From Bordetella sp. (lineage in GTDB: Bacteria; Pseudomonadota; Gammaproteobacteria; Burkholderiales; Burkholderiaceae_B), in assembly GCA_027450125.1 (NCBI GenBank), contig DAIDKG010000074.1:1-12869 (forward strand): a stretch of 12,869 nt of DNA, given 5' to 3'. The notes beneath the pieces are model-generated. The model did no database searches and was not told the DNA's origin. It saw nothing but the letters and a program-made list of their open reading frames with translations. Shown piece after piece: positions 1 through 6,797 of this stretch. Both the position numbers and the translations under genes were made by a program. Position 1 is the stretch's first letter. Every line of letters begins with the position of its first letter.

Positions 1-837
1 GCCGAGCGCGCCCGCGAGGCGCTCTGGATCGCGGCGGCGCTGGCGTTGCTGGCCGGCGCGACCTACCTGCTGGGGCCGGAGGCTGCGCTGCTGGCCGCCT
101 ACGGTCCGCTCATCGTGCTGCGCTATCTGATGGACGTGCGCCCGGACCGGCGCGCCGCCTGGGCGACCGCGCGCGGGGCGCTGCCCTATGCCGCGCTCAT
201 CGGCGCGCTGGTCGCGACGCGACTGCTGCCGGGCCTGCGCGATGCGCTCGCGTCCTTCGGCAAGCTCGCCCCGTATCGCGACCTGCCCGCATGGTCGCCG
301 TTCTTTCATGCGGGCAGCTGGCTGCTGGCTGCAGGCGCCATGACGGCCCTGGTGCGCGGGCACAGGGCCCAGCTCGGCCGGGAGGCCCGCGCGGCGTGGA
401 CGACGGGCAGGCAGGCGGTCCTGGCAGTCCTGCTGTTTGCCATGATGGCCGAAGTGCTGTCCGCGGCGGGCATCTCGCGCGCATGCGCCCAGGGCATGTT
501 CGAGGCCTTGCATGCCGAGGCGGTACTGGCGACGCCGCTGCTCGCCAGCGTCTTCGGCATCCTGGCCAATAGCGGCAACGCGCCCAACAGCCTGTTCATG
601 CCCTCGCAGCTCGCGCTGGCCGTTCAGGCGGGCCTGAGCATTCCGGCGGTGGCGGCGCTGCTGCACGTCTCGGGCACCTCCATGAGCCTGTTCTCGCCGG
701 TACGGATGTCGATCTCGGCCGGTCTTGCGCAGGGAGCCGGGCAGGAACGCGCGGTCTACCGCGCGCTGCTGCCCTATGCCGGCTGCTGCCTGGTCCTGCT
801 CATGCTGGGCGCGGCGTGGATCGCCGCGGCGACGTAG
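1..837 (+). CDS. Lactate permease (LctP) family transporter, C-terminal part
   Basis: This is the 3' part of an integral membrane protein; the reading frame is open from base 1, so the start lies left of the window. About 278 residues are visible, whereas full LctP-family permeases have roughly 550. The visible part is a series of hydrophobic segments ending with one right before the stop. The stretch GILANSGNAPNSLF matches in position the family's conserved GSDTSSNALFGSLQ region, and SPVRMSISAGL matches the ISPQSIAIA region near the C-terminus; these comparisons are from memory of E. coli LldP. The family carries L-lactate, D-lactate or glycolate across the inner membrane with protons. The sequence is divergent (GN in place of GSDTS), so the substrate is unsure and may be another short carboxylate. 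It ends 8 bases before the convergent LysR gene, leaving no room for a separate terminator. Confidence 0.75.
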   Translation, partial: AERAREALWIAAALALLAGATYLLGPEAALLAAYGPLIVLRYLMDVRPDRRAAWATARGALPYAALIGALVATRLLPGLRDALASFGKLAPYRDLPAWSPFFHAGSWLLAAGAMTALVRGHRAQLGREARAAWTTGRQAVLAVLLFAMMAEVLSAAGISRACAQGMFEALHAEAVLATPLLASVFGILANSGNAPNSLFMPSQLALAVQAGLSIPAVAALLHVSGTSMSLFSPVRMSISAGLAQGAGQERAVYRALLPYAGCCLVLLMLGAAWIAAAT

Positions 838-845
838 GCGCAGGC

Positions 846-1715
846 TTACCGCGTCGCGCCGTCCTGCAGCAGTCGCTCCAGCAGCCAAAGTCCCGCCGGC
901 CCCGGCGGCTTGATCCGGGACCACGCGGCATCCATCGAAATCGGCCTGGGCCAGCCGCGCAGCCTGAGTTCGGCCAGGTTGCCGCGGCCGAACTGGGCCA
1001 CCATGCCGCGCGGCAGTTCCGCCCAGCCAAAGCCGTATCCCGTCATTTCCAGCAGCATCAGATAGTCCGGCGCGGACCAGGCCCGGCCTTGAGGCGCACG
1101 CGCGCTGTCCAGATAGGTGTTCAGGTAAAGCTGGCGATGGGCGGACAGTTGCGCGCGCGTCAAGTTCTTGTGCCGCGCCAGGGGATGATCGCGCGCCGCG
1201 TACAAGCCCATTTCCGCCTGTGCGGGCAGGCGCGCGACGTCTACGTCCGGCGGATAGTCCGCCTGCGACACCAGGATGCCCAGGTGCGCCCGCCCGCTTT
1301 GCAGCAGGCCGAGCGCATCGCCCGCCTCGCTGGCCATGCACTCGAGCTCGATGTCCGGATAGCGCTGCTCGAAGTCCCGCAGCATCGCGTTGTCGGGGTT
1401 GAACTGATAGGCGTCGGAAAGCACGATGGTCAGCCGCGGCTCGATGTTGCCCGCCAGGCGGATGCTCAGCGCTTGCAGTCGCTCGCCGGCGGCCAGGATG
1501 TCCTGCGCGTATCCCAGGACCTTGCGGCCGGCCTCGGTCAGCACCGGTTGGCGTGCCTGGCGGTCGAAAAGCTGCAGCCCCAGATCGGCCTCCAGGTTGG
1601 CGACCGCCATGCTGACGGTCGATTGCCGCTTGCCCAGCTTGCGCGCGGCGGCCGAGAACGACCCCAGGGCGCTGGCCTGGACAAAAGCCTGCAGACCTTC
1701 CGGCGAGTAGCGCAT
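846..1715 (-). CDS. LysR-family transcriptional regulator, divergent from PACE efflux gene
   Basis: A 289-residue protein of usual LysR length. Residues about 5-63 form the winged helix-turn-helix, recognisable by FVQASALGSFSAAARKLG, the recognition helix QSTVSMAVANLE and the LFDR turn. The remainder is the periplasmic-binding-protein-like effector domain. I chose the ATG at 1715, reading MRYSPEGLQAF, over an in-frame TTG nine bases upstream; neither has a good Shine-Dalgarno sequence. The gene is divergent from the PACE transporter gene with 94 bases between starts. By the usual LysR rule it probably controls that gene and itself, and LysR/PACE divergent pairs are common in Proteobacteria (AceR/AceI is the studied case). 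The effector ligand cannot be read from sequence. It converges on the lactate permease gene with an 8-base gap. Confidence 0.88.
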   Translation of the reverse strand: MRYSPEGLQAFVQASALGSFSAAARKLGKRQSTVSMAVANLEADLGLQLFDRQARQPVLTEAGRKVLGYAQDILAAGERLQALSIRLAGNIEPRLTIVLSDAYQFNPDNAMLRDFEQRYPDIELECMASEAGDALGLLQSGRAHLGILVSQADYPPDVDVARLPAQAEMGLYAARDHPLARHKNLTRAQLSAHRQLYLNTYLDSARAPQGRAWSAPDYLMLLEMTGYGFGWAELPRGMVAQFGRGNLAELRLRGWPRPISMDAAWSRIKPPGPAGLWLLERLLQDGATR

Positions 1716-1809
1716 GGGTATCAATTTAATCGATGGATAACATTTTTAATATATACAGAAAATCGATCAAAATCATGCCGGTCTGCATAAGTTTCCGCGC
1801 GGTCTGCAC
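1716..1809. promoter_or_regulatory. Divergent LysR/PACE promoter-operator region
   Basis: This 94-base intergenic region is strikingly AT-rich between 1719 and 1775 against a GC-rich background. It contains an inverted repeat TATC-N13-GATA (1719-1739), the right size for a LysR site, and two identical ATCGAT hexamers at 1729-1734 and 1762-1767. Their 33-base separation is about three helical turns, so both would lie on the same DNA face. Nearer the PACE gene the nonamer CGGTCTGCA occurs twice (1779-1787 and 1800-1808), 21 bases apart. The likely use is LysR tetramer binding and bending, but the exact -10 and -35 boxes cannot be assigned with confidence. Confidence 0.55.
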
Positions 1810-2262
1810 ATGACACGGCACCATCGATCCCTGCTCGAACGTTTCATCCACGCCGTGGGCTTCGAGGCGCTGCTGCTGGCGCTTTGCGCCCCGCTGGGCG
1901 CCTGGCTGCTCGGCCGGCCGATGACGCAGGTGGGCATGCTGTCCGCGATCATCTCGCTCACGGCCATGCTGTGGAACATGATCTACAACGCCGCTTTCGA
2001 CCGCCTCTGGCCGGCGGCACGCCTTGCGCGTACCTTCCGGGTGCGCGCCTTTCACGCGTGCGGATTCGAGGGCGGCCTGGCGTTGGTCTGCGTGCCGCTG
2101 ACCGCGTTTGCCCTGAACATGCCGCTGGCCGAGGCCTTCATGGTCGAAGCGGGCCTGATCCTGTTCATCCTGCCTTACACCATGGCGTACAACTGGATCT
2201 ACGACTCGGTGCGCGAGCGCTGGCTCGCCCGCGGCAGCAATTTCGGCGCGGCGGATCGCTAG
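1810..2262 (+). CDS. PACE family small multidrug/biocide efflux transporter
   Basis: A 150-residue inner-membrane protein built of two tandem bacterial-transmembrane-pair repeats, four membrane helices in all. The repeats are visible directly: ERFIHAVGFEALLLAL with WNMIYNAAFDRLW in the first half, and RAFHACGFEGGLALV with YNWIYDSVRERW in the second. Each repeat opens with an F-E pair (Glu19 and Glu87). In AceI of Acinetobacter baumannii, the founder of the family, a membrane glutamate at the equivalent first-repeat position (Glu15) is needed for proton-coupled export of chlorhexidine. Known family substrates are synthetic biocides such as chlorhexidine, acriflavine and dequalinium; short-chain diamines have been proposed as natural ones. 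The ATG is the only sensible start although the Shine-Dalgarno is weak. The divergent LysR gene is its probable activator. Confidence 0.88.
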   Translation: MTRHHRSLLERFIHAVGFEALLLALCAPLGAWLLGRPMTQVGMLSAIISLTAMLWNMIYNAAFDRLWPAARLARTFRVRAFHACGFEGGLALVCVPLTAFALNMPLAEAFMVEAGLILFILPYTMAYNWIYDSVRERWLARGSNFGAADR

Positions 2263-2304
2263 GCTTTACGCGCGGCCGGCGCCATCCCTTTGCAGATGCG
2301 CCAC

Positions 2305-2344
2305 ATGTCATACAAACTTTTCATGACTGTCACTGTGCAGTCAT
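2305..2344 (+). promoter_or_regulatory. Candidate Pho box (PhoB binding site)
   Basis: The PhoB consensus is CTGTCAT direct repeats at 11-base spacing. Here CTGTCAC (2327-2333), four bases, then CAGTCAT (2338-2344) match at 6 of 7 each, or 7 and 6 if the known C/T choice at the last base is allowed. A further ATGTCAT (2305-2311, 6 of 7) lies exactly 22 bases upstream, so in phase; the position between them (2316-2322) does not match. CGCAAT (2355-2360) would be a weak -10 at the usual distance of about 10 bases from a Pho box. The start codon of the metallophosphoesterase is 46 bases past the box. The same bases also form an inverted repeat, ATGACTG-N8-CAGTCAT (2323-2344), so another regulator is possible. 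Confidence 0.6.
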
Positions 2345-2390
2345 GCGGGCATGGCGCAATGCCGTCTAACCAAAACGGCACGAGTCATGC

Positions 2391-3194
2391 ATGGGTAAAG
2401 ACGCGCTGGAACCGAGCCACCGATATCGCGCAATCTGGCTGTCCGACATCCATCTGGGATCGGTAGGCTGCCAGGCCGACTACCTGCTCGACTTTCTGCG
2501 GCACAACGAGTCCGAGCACCTGTACCTGGTCGGCGACATCATCGACGGCTGGCAGCTCAAGAAGGGTTGGTACTGGCCGCAGTCGCACAACGACGTGGTG
2601 CAGAAGATCCTGCGCAAGGCGCGCAAGGGCACGAACGTGGTCTACGTTCCGGGCAATCACGACGAAGCCGCGCGCCAGTTCAAGGACATCGCGTTCGGCG
2701 ACATCCACGTGCGCGAAGAGGCCTTCCACACGACGCTTACGGGCAAGCGCCTGTGGATCGTGCACGGCGACCTGTTCGACGGCGTGATCCAGCACGCCAA
2801 GTGGCTGGCGTACCTGGGCGACACGGCCTACACGATGATCCTCGCGCTCAATCGATGGTTCAACCATGTCCGCGCCAAGTTCGGCTTCGACTATTGGTCG
2901 CTGTCGCAGTACCTCAAGCACCAGGTCAAGAACGCGGTCAATTTCATCTCGTCGTTCGAGCACGCGATGATCGCGGAGGCGCGCCGCCGCGACTGCGACG
3001 GCGTGGTGTGCGGCCACATCCACAAGGCGGAGATCCGCGAGATCGACGGCACGCTCTACTGCAACGACGGCGACTGGGTGGAAAGCCTGTCCGCCCTCGT
3101 CGAGACCTACGACGGCCAGCTCGAGATCGTGTACTGGACCGTGATGCGTTCCGCGCAAGCCTTGCCGGCGCACGAGTCAGAAGCCCTTGCCTAG
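2391..3194 (+). CDS. plcP: LpxH/PlcP-like metallophosphoesterase (COG2908), candidate phospholipase C of phosphate-starvation lipid remodelling
   Basis: A 267-residue calcineurin-type phosphoesterase. The two-metal motifs are complete and in order: SDIHLG (D19, H21), VGDIIDGW (D49), GNHDE (N89, H90), VHGDLFDG (H125) and CGHIHK (H209, H211). Automatic annotation will call it UDP-2,3-diacylglucosamine diphosphatase (LpxH). However HLGSVGCQAD and WYWPQSHNDVVQKIL resemble, from memory, the branch containing Sinorhizobium meliloti PlcP, which splits phosphatidylcholine and phosphatidylethanolamine to diacylglycerol under phosphate limitation; E. coli LpxH lacks these stretches. Context supports PlcP: a Pho-box-like site upstream, then a GT4 glycosyltransferase 27 bases downstream and diacylglycerol kinase after that. 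It is probably cytoplasmic and membrane-associated; no signal peptide is visible. The ATG at 2391 is chosen because no better in-frame start fits, though its Shine-Dalgarno is weak. Confidence is about 0.95 for the family and 0.65 for PlcP over LpxH. Confidence 0.85.
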   Translation: MGKDALEPSHRYRAIWLSDIHLGSVGCQADYLLDFLRHNESEHLYLVGDIIDGWQLKKGWYWPQSHNDVVQKILRKARKGTNVVYVPGNHDEAARQFKDIAFGDIHVREEAFHTTLTGKRLWIVHGDLFDGVIQHAKWLAYLGDTAYTMILALNRWFNHVRAKFGFDYWSLSQYLKHQVKNAVNFISSFEHAMIAEARRRDCDGVVCGHIHKAEIREIDGTLYCNDGDWVESLSALVETYDGQLEIVYWTVMRSAQALPAHESEALA

Positions 3195-3221
3195 GGCCAT
3201 TTTCCGCCAGGAGGAACACCG

Positions 3222-4256
3222 ATGAAGATCATGATCGTCACCGACGCATGGGAACCGCAGGTCAACGGCGTGGTGCGCACGCTCAAGAGCACCTCGCGCG
3301 AACTGCGCGCGCTCGGGCATGAGGTCGAGCTCGTCACTCCCCTGGAATTTCGCACGCTGCCTTGCCCGACCTACCCGGAGATCCGGCTTTCGCTGTTGCC
3401 GTACCGGCGCCTGCGCAAGCGCATCGACGCCTTCGCGCCCGACGCCCTGCACATCGCTACCGAGGGCCCGCTCGGGCTGGCCGCCCGCCGTTACGCGCTC
3501 AAGCACGGGCTGCCCTTCACCACGGCCTATCACACGCGCTTTCCCGAGTACGTGCAGGCGCGCTTCGGTATCCCGCTCTCCTGGACCTACCGCTTCCTGC
3601 GCTGGTTTCACGGCGCATCGCAGGCCGTGATGGCGCCCACGCCGGTGGTCACGCAAGACCTGGAGAAATGGGGCTTCGACAACGTCGTACTGTGGACGCG
3701 CGGCGTCGACCTGGACATCTTCCGTCCCATGGAATCCAAGGTGCTCGACACGACGCGCCCCATCTTCCTGTATGTGGGCCGCGTCGCGGTCGAGAAGAAT
3801 GTGGAGGCGTTCCTGGAACTGGATCTGCCAGGCTCCAAGTGGGTCGCGGGCACGGGCCCGGTGCTGGACAAGCTCAAGGCGCATTATCCCGACGCCAACT
3901 ACCTGGGCGTGCTGACGCAGGCGGAGCTGGCCAAGGTCTATGCCGCGGCCGACGTGTTCGTGTTTCCCAGCAAGACGGACACCTTCGGTCTGGTGCTGCT
4001 GGAGGCGCTCGCCTGCGGCACGCCGGTCGCGGCCTATCCGGTCACCGGGCCCGTCGATGTGCTGGCCGGCGGCAATGCCGGGGCCATGAACGAGGACCTG
4101 CGCCAGGCCTGCCTGGACGCGCTCAAGATCGAGCGCAGGGCGGCGCGCGCCTGGGCCGAGCGGTTTTCGTGGCGCGCGGCGTCCGAACAGTTCGCCTCGC
4201 ACCTGCGCCCGCTGCCCAAGACGGCGCGCGCGCCTACCGAGAACATCGCCGTTTGA
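3222..4256 (+). CDS. GT4-family glycosyltransferase, candidate glycolipid synthase (Agt/SqdX-like)
   Basis: A 344-residue GT-B fold retaining glycosyltransferase. The N-terminal acceptor domain opens with MKIMIVTDAWEPQVNGVVRT, whose PQVNGV loop is typical of GT4 enzymes. YHTRFPEYV (103-111) and TRGVDLDIF (159-167) follow, then the nucleotide-sugar domain with FLYVGRVAVEKN (182-193). The family E-x7-E motif appears as D253-x7-E261 in PSKTDTFGLVLLEALACG, a form I associate with SqdX and Agt-like lipid glycosyltransferases. A strong Shine-Dalgarno AGGAGG (3209-3214) sits seven bases before the ATG. Its place between a PlcP-like phosphoesterase and diacylglycerol kinase suggests that it transfers glucose, galactose or glucuronic acid to diacylglycerol at the inner membrane face. 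The sugar cannot be told from sequence. A role in polysaccharide or mannosyl-lipid synthesis remains possible. Confidence 0.87.
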   Translation: MKIMIVTDAWEPQVNGVVRTLKSTSRELRALGHEVELVTPLEFRTLPCPTYPEIRLSLLPYRRLRKRIDAFAPDALHIATEGPLGLAARRYALKHGLPFTTAYHTRFPEYVQARFGIPLSWTYRFLRWFHGASQAVMAPTPVVTQDLEKWGFDNVVLWTRGVDLDIFRPMESKVLDTTRPIFLYVGRVAVEKNVEAFLELDLPGSKWVAGTGPVLDKLKAHYPDANYLGVLTQAELAKVYAAADVFVFPSKTDTFGLVLLEALACGTPVAAYPVTGPVDVLAGGNAGAMNEDLRQACLDALKIERRAARAWAERFSWRAASEQFASHLRPLPKTARAPTENIAV

Positions 4257-4672
4257 AACCCGACCCCACTCCGCTGCCGCCCAATCCGTACAAGGGAAAC
4301 CGCGGCATCACGCGCGCCTGGCATGCGCTCAAGTACTCGCTGAGCGGCTTTCAGATCGCGATCCGCGAGGAGAGCGCATTCCGCCAGGAGCTCACGCTGG
4401 CGGCTATCCTGGTGCCGATCGGTCTGCTCGTTCCGGTCTCCCCGGTCGAGCACGCGGTGCTCGTGGGCGTCGTGCTGCTGGTGCTGGTCGTCGAGCTGGC
4501 CAACTCCGGCATCGAAGCGGCGGTCGACCGCATCTCGCTCGAGCGCCACGAATTGTCCAAGCGCGCGAAAGACCTGGGCAGCGCGGCCGTCACGGTCGCG
4601 CTCGTCAATTGCGTGCTGGCGTGGGGGTTCATCCTGGGCCCGCAGCTCTGGAACTGGGTGATGCGCCTCTGA
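4253..4672 (+). CDS. dgkA: Diacylglycerol kinase
   Basis: A 139-residue inner-membrane protein, slightly longer than E. coli DgkA (122) owing to an N-terminal extension. It phosphorylates diacylglycerol to phosphatidic acid with ATP. Diagnostic residues are intact: AFRQE, then ELANSGIEAAVDR (E81, N84, E88, matching E. coli E69, N72, E76), then HELSKRAKDLGSAAV. Three hydrophobic segments follow the family pattern, the last being VALVNCVLAWGFIL. The frame is open far upstream but has no ATG in the right place. I take TTG at 4253, whose TTGA overlaps the glycosyltransferase stop by four bases, which suggests translational coupling. Unlike most dgkA genes, it is the last gene of an operon that should generate diacylglycerol, so recycling of that product is its likely job here. 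Confidence 0.92.
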   Translation: MKPDPTPLPPNPYKGNRGITRAWHALKYSLSGFQIAIREESAFRQELTLAAILVPIGLLVPVSPVEHAVLVGVVLLVLVVELANSGIEAAVDRISLERHELSKRAKDLGSAAVTVALVNCVLAWGFILGPQLWNWVMRL

Positions 4673-4737
4673 GGCCCGCAACAAGCGGCCCGCAGGGCAG
4701 TCGCAGTATTCTTAGCCTCTTGCCAGAGGAGGCCGCC

Positions 4738-5895
4738 ATGCGCGATTTCGAATTCCAGACCGTCCCGCACATCACCCTGTCTTATGGCGCCGCGCGCCGC
4801 CTGGGCGAGCTGCTGCGCGCCCGCCATGCCGGGCTGGCGCGGGTGTGCGTGGTCACCGACCGTTTTCTCAATACTTCCGGCCTCATCCGGCCCGCGCTCG
4901 ACAGCCGGGCCGCGCAGGGCTGGCAGGTCACGCTCATCGACGACGTGATCGCCGATCCGCCCGAGCATGTGGTGCTGGAAGCGGCGCAGCGCACGCGCCA
5001 GGCCCGGGCCGAAATCGTGGTGGGCCTGGGCGGCGGCTCCTCCATGGACGTGGCCAAGCTCATCGCGGTGCTGGCCGCGTCAGACCAGCCGCTGGGCGAC
5101 ATGTACGGCGTGGGCAAGGTGCGCGGCCCGCGCCTGCCGCTGGTGCAGGTGCCCACCACGGCCGGCACGGGCTCGGAGGTGACCTGCGTGTCCATCGTGA
5201 CCACCGGCGCCACGACCAAGGCGGGCGTGGTGTCGCCGCACCTGTATGCCGACATGGCCGTGCTGGACGCCGAGCTCACGCTGGACCTGCCCGCACCGGT
5301 GACGGCGGCCACCGGCATCGACGCCATGGTGCATGCCATCGAGGCCTACACCAGCGCGCACAAGAAGAACCCGCTGTCGGACAGCCTCGCACGGCAGGCG
5401 CTGGCGCTGCTTTCCGCGAACCTGCTGCGGGCCTGCCGCGATCCGCACGACCGCCAGGCGCGAGAGGCCATGCTGCTGGGGGCGATGCTGGCGGGCCAGG
5501 CCTTTGCCAATGCGCCGGTGGCGGCGGTGCATGCGCTGGCCTATCCCCTGGGCGGGCATTTTCACGTGCCGCACGGCCTGTCCAACTCGCTGGTGCTGCC
5601 GCACGTGCTGCGCTTTAACGCGGACGCGGCGCGCGAGCTGTACGCCGAGCTCGCAGCCATCGTCGTGCCGGCCAGCACGGGCACGAGCGCGCAGCGCTGC
5701 GCAGCCTTCATCGACTATTGCGCGGAACTGTCGCCGCAGACCGGCATTGCTTCGCGCCTGTCGGAAGTGGGCGTGGCCCAGGGCGACCTGGACCGGCTGG
5801 CCGACGATGCGATGCTGCAGACGCGTTTGCTCGTGAACAACCCGCGCGAGGTGACGCGGGCCGACGCGTTTGCGATCTACCAGGCGGCGTATTGA
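4738..5895 (+). CDS. Iron-containing alcohol dehydrogenase (group III ADH)
   Basis: A 385-residue protein of the usual length for NAD(P)-dependent group III alcohol dehydrogenases, which interconvert alcohols and aldehydes or ketones in the cytoplasm. The cofactor site is GLGGGSSMDVAK (about 96-107), followed by VPTTAGTGSEV (138-148). All four metal ligands are visible: D195 and H199 in GIDAMVHAIEAY, H265 in AAVHALAYPLGG and H279 in VPHGLSNS, close to the D196, H200, H263, H277 of E. coli FucO. I chose the ATG at 4738, which has AGGAGG (4727-4732) five bases upstream; the open frame extends further but that part overlaps dgkA. The substrate is unknown. It lies 65 bases after dgkA on the same strand, with no terminator evident between, so readthrough from the lipid operon is possible. 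Confidence 0.93.
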   Translation: MRDFEFQTVPHITLSYGAARRLGELLRARHAGLARVCVVTDRFLNTSGLIRPALDSRAAQGWQVTLIDDVIADPPEHVVLEAAQRTRQARAEIVVGLGGGSSMDVAKLIAVLAASDQPLGDMYGVGKVRGPRLPLVQVPTTAGTGSEVTCVSIVTTGATTKAGVVSPHLYADMAVLDAELTLDLPAPVTAATGIDAMVHAIEAYTSAHKKNPLSDSLARQALALLSANLLRACRDPHDRQAREAMLLGAMLAGQAFANAPVAAVHALAYPLGGHFHVPHGLSNSLVLPHVLRFNADAARELYAELAAIVVPASTGTSAQRCAAFIDYCAELSPQTGIASRLSEVGVAQGDLDRLADDAMLQTRLLVNNPREVTRADAFAIYQAAY

Positions 5896-5944
5896 TCCGC
5901 ACCAGTCCCGGCGCCATGTGCGCGGCATTGTGCAAGGCGCAACG

Positions 5945-6766
5945 ATGACGACAGCTTTCGATTTGGACGCCTATTTCGAGCGCATCGGCTGGAGCGGCGA
6001 TGCGCCGCCTTCGCTTGCAACGCTGGATGGGTTGATGCGGGCGCACATGCGGCATATCCCGTTCGAGAACCTCGACGTCCTGCTGGGCCGCCCCGTGCGG
6101 CTGGATCTGGACAGCCTGCAGCAAAAGCTGGTGCATTCCCGGCGCGGCGGCTATTGCTTCGAGCACATGACGCTGTTCGCGGCGGTGATCGAAGCGCTCG
6201 GATTCCGGCCCGCCCGGCATTCGGCGCGCGTGCTGCTGGTGGCCGCGCGCGAGAAAGCGCCGCGCACGCACATGTTCCTGACCGTCGCCGTCGGAGAGGG
6301 AACCTATGTCCTGGACCCCGGTTTTGGCGGTCCTGCGCCGATGTTTCCGGTGCCGCTGGTCGATTGCGCTGCCTCGGGTCCTGCGGATGCGACACACTGG
6401 ATGTACCGTGAGGGCAGCGACTGGATCCTGCGGCATCGCCTGGGCCATGAGCCAGCCGACGCCTGGATCTCGACGCTCGAACACGATCTGCCGGTCGACT
6501 TTGACATGGCCAATCATTTCACGGCCACGCATCCGAGCTCGCCGTTCGTCAACAATCTTTTCCTGAGTCTGTTCAAACCGGGTGGGCGCGTCAGCGTCAT
6601 GAATCGCTACGTCACGGTGCGCGAGGGGGACCAGACGCAATCGCTGCTATTGAACGATCGCGCCGCCTTGCGGACATTGCTCGTCGAGCAATTCGGGCTG
6701 GAGATTCCCGAACTGGAACGCTTGCGTGTGCCCATGATTCCGGAATGGGACGGCGACCAGGCCTAG
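5945..6766 (+). CDS. nat: Arylamine N-acetyltransferase
   Basis: A 273-residue protein, the normal size for bacterial NATs. The enzyme moves the acetyl group of acetyl-CoA, through a cysteine thioester, to arylamines, arylhydroxylamines or hydrazides such as isoniazid. The Cys-His-Asp triad is complete: C71 in RRGGYCFEHM, H109 in PRTHMFL and D124 in YVLDPGFGGP. The N-terminal HIPFENLDVLLG (37-48) is a second family signature. I chose the ATG at 5945, with AAGG (5934-5937) seven bases upstream; upstream in-frame codons would extend into the alcohol dehydrogenase gene without a better signal. It follows that gene by 49 bases, so co-transcription is likely. It converges on the SDR gene with a 31-base gap that holds no convincing T-tailed terminator hairpin. 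Confidence 0.95.
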   Translation: MTTAFDLDAYFERIGWSGDAPPSLATLDGLMRAHMRHIPFENLDVLLGRPVRLDLDSLQQKLVHSRRGGYCFEHMTLFAAVIEALGFRPARHSARVLLVAAREKAPRTHMFLTVAVGEGTYVLDPGFGGPAPMFPVPLVDCAASGPADATHWMYREGSDWILRHRLGHEPADAWISTLEHDLPVDFDMANHFTATHPSSPFVNNLFLSLFKPGGRVSVMNRYVTVREGDQTQSLLLNDRAALRTLLVEQFGLEIPELERLRVPMIPEWDGDQA

Positions 6767-6797
6767 CCGCGCGCCGCACCCGAGAATCCCGGGCGCA

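Noticed and set aside
816..1790. A 324-codon plus-strand open frame opposite the LysR gene
   Set aside because: It is antisense to a clear LysR protein, is rich in Arg, Gln and Ala as expected of GC-rich shadow frames, and shows no domain.
3177..4202. A 341-codon minus-strand open frame opposite the glycosyltransferase
   Set aside because: The plus strand carries intact GT4 motifs and a strong ribosome site; the reverse frame is Arg/His/Gly-rich with no motif.
3362..4252. Long in-frame N-terminal extension of dgkA
   Set aside because: It overlaps the whole glycosyltransferase in another frame and is low-complexity shadow sequence; DgkA homology begins only after the TTG at 4253.
4673..4737. 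Possible terminator between dgkA and the alcohol dehydrogenase gene
   Set aside because: The GGCCCGC copies there are direct and not inverted, and no T-run follows.
5080..6640. Two long minus-strand frames (282 and 310 codons) opposite the alcohol dehydrogenase and NAT genes
   Set aside because: Both are antisense to proteins with complete active sites and have shadow-type composition.
6767..6797. Bidirectional terminator between the convergent NAT and SDR genes
   Set aside because: Only a short CCCG/CGGG pairing is visible and there is no T-tract on either strand.
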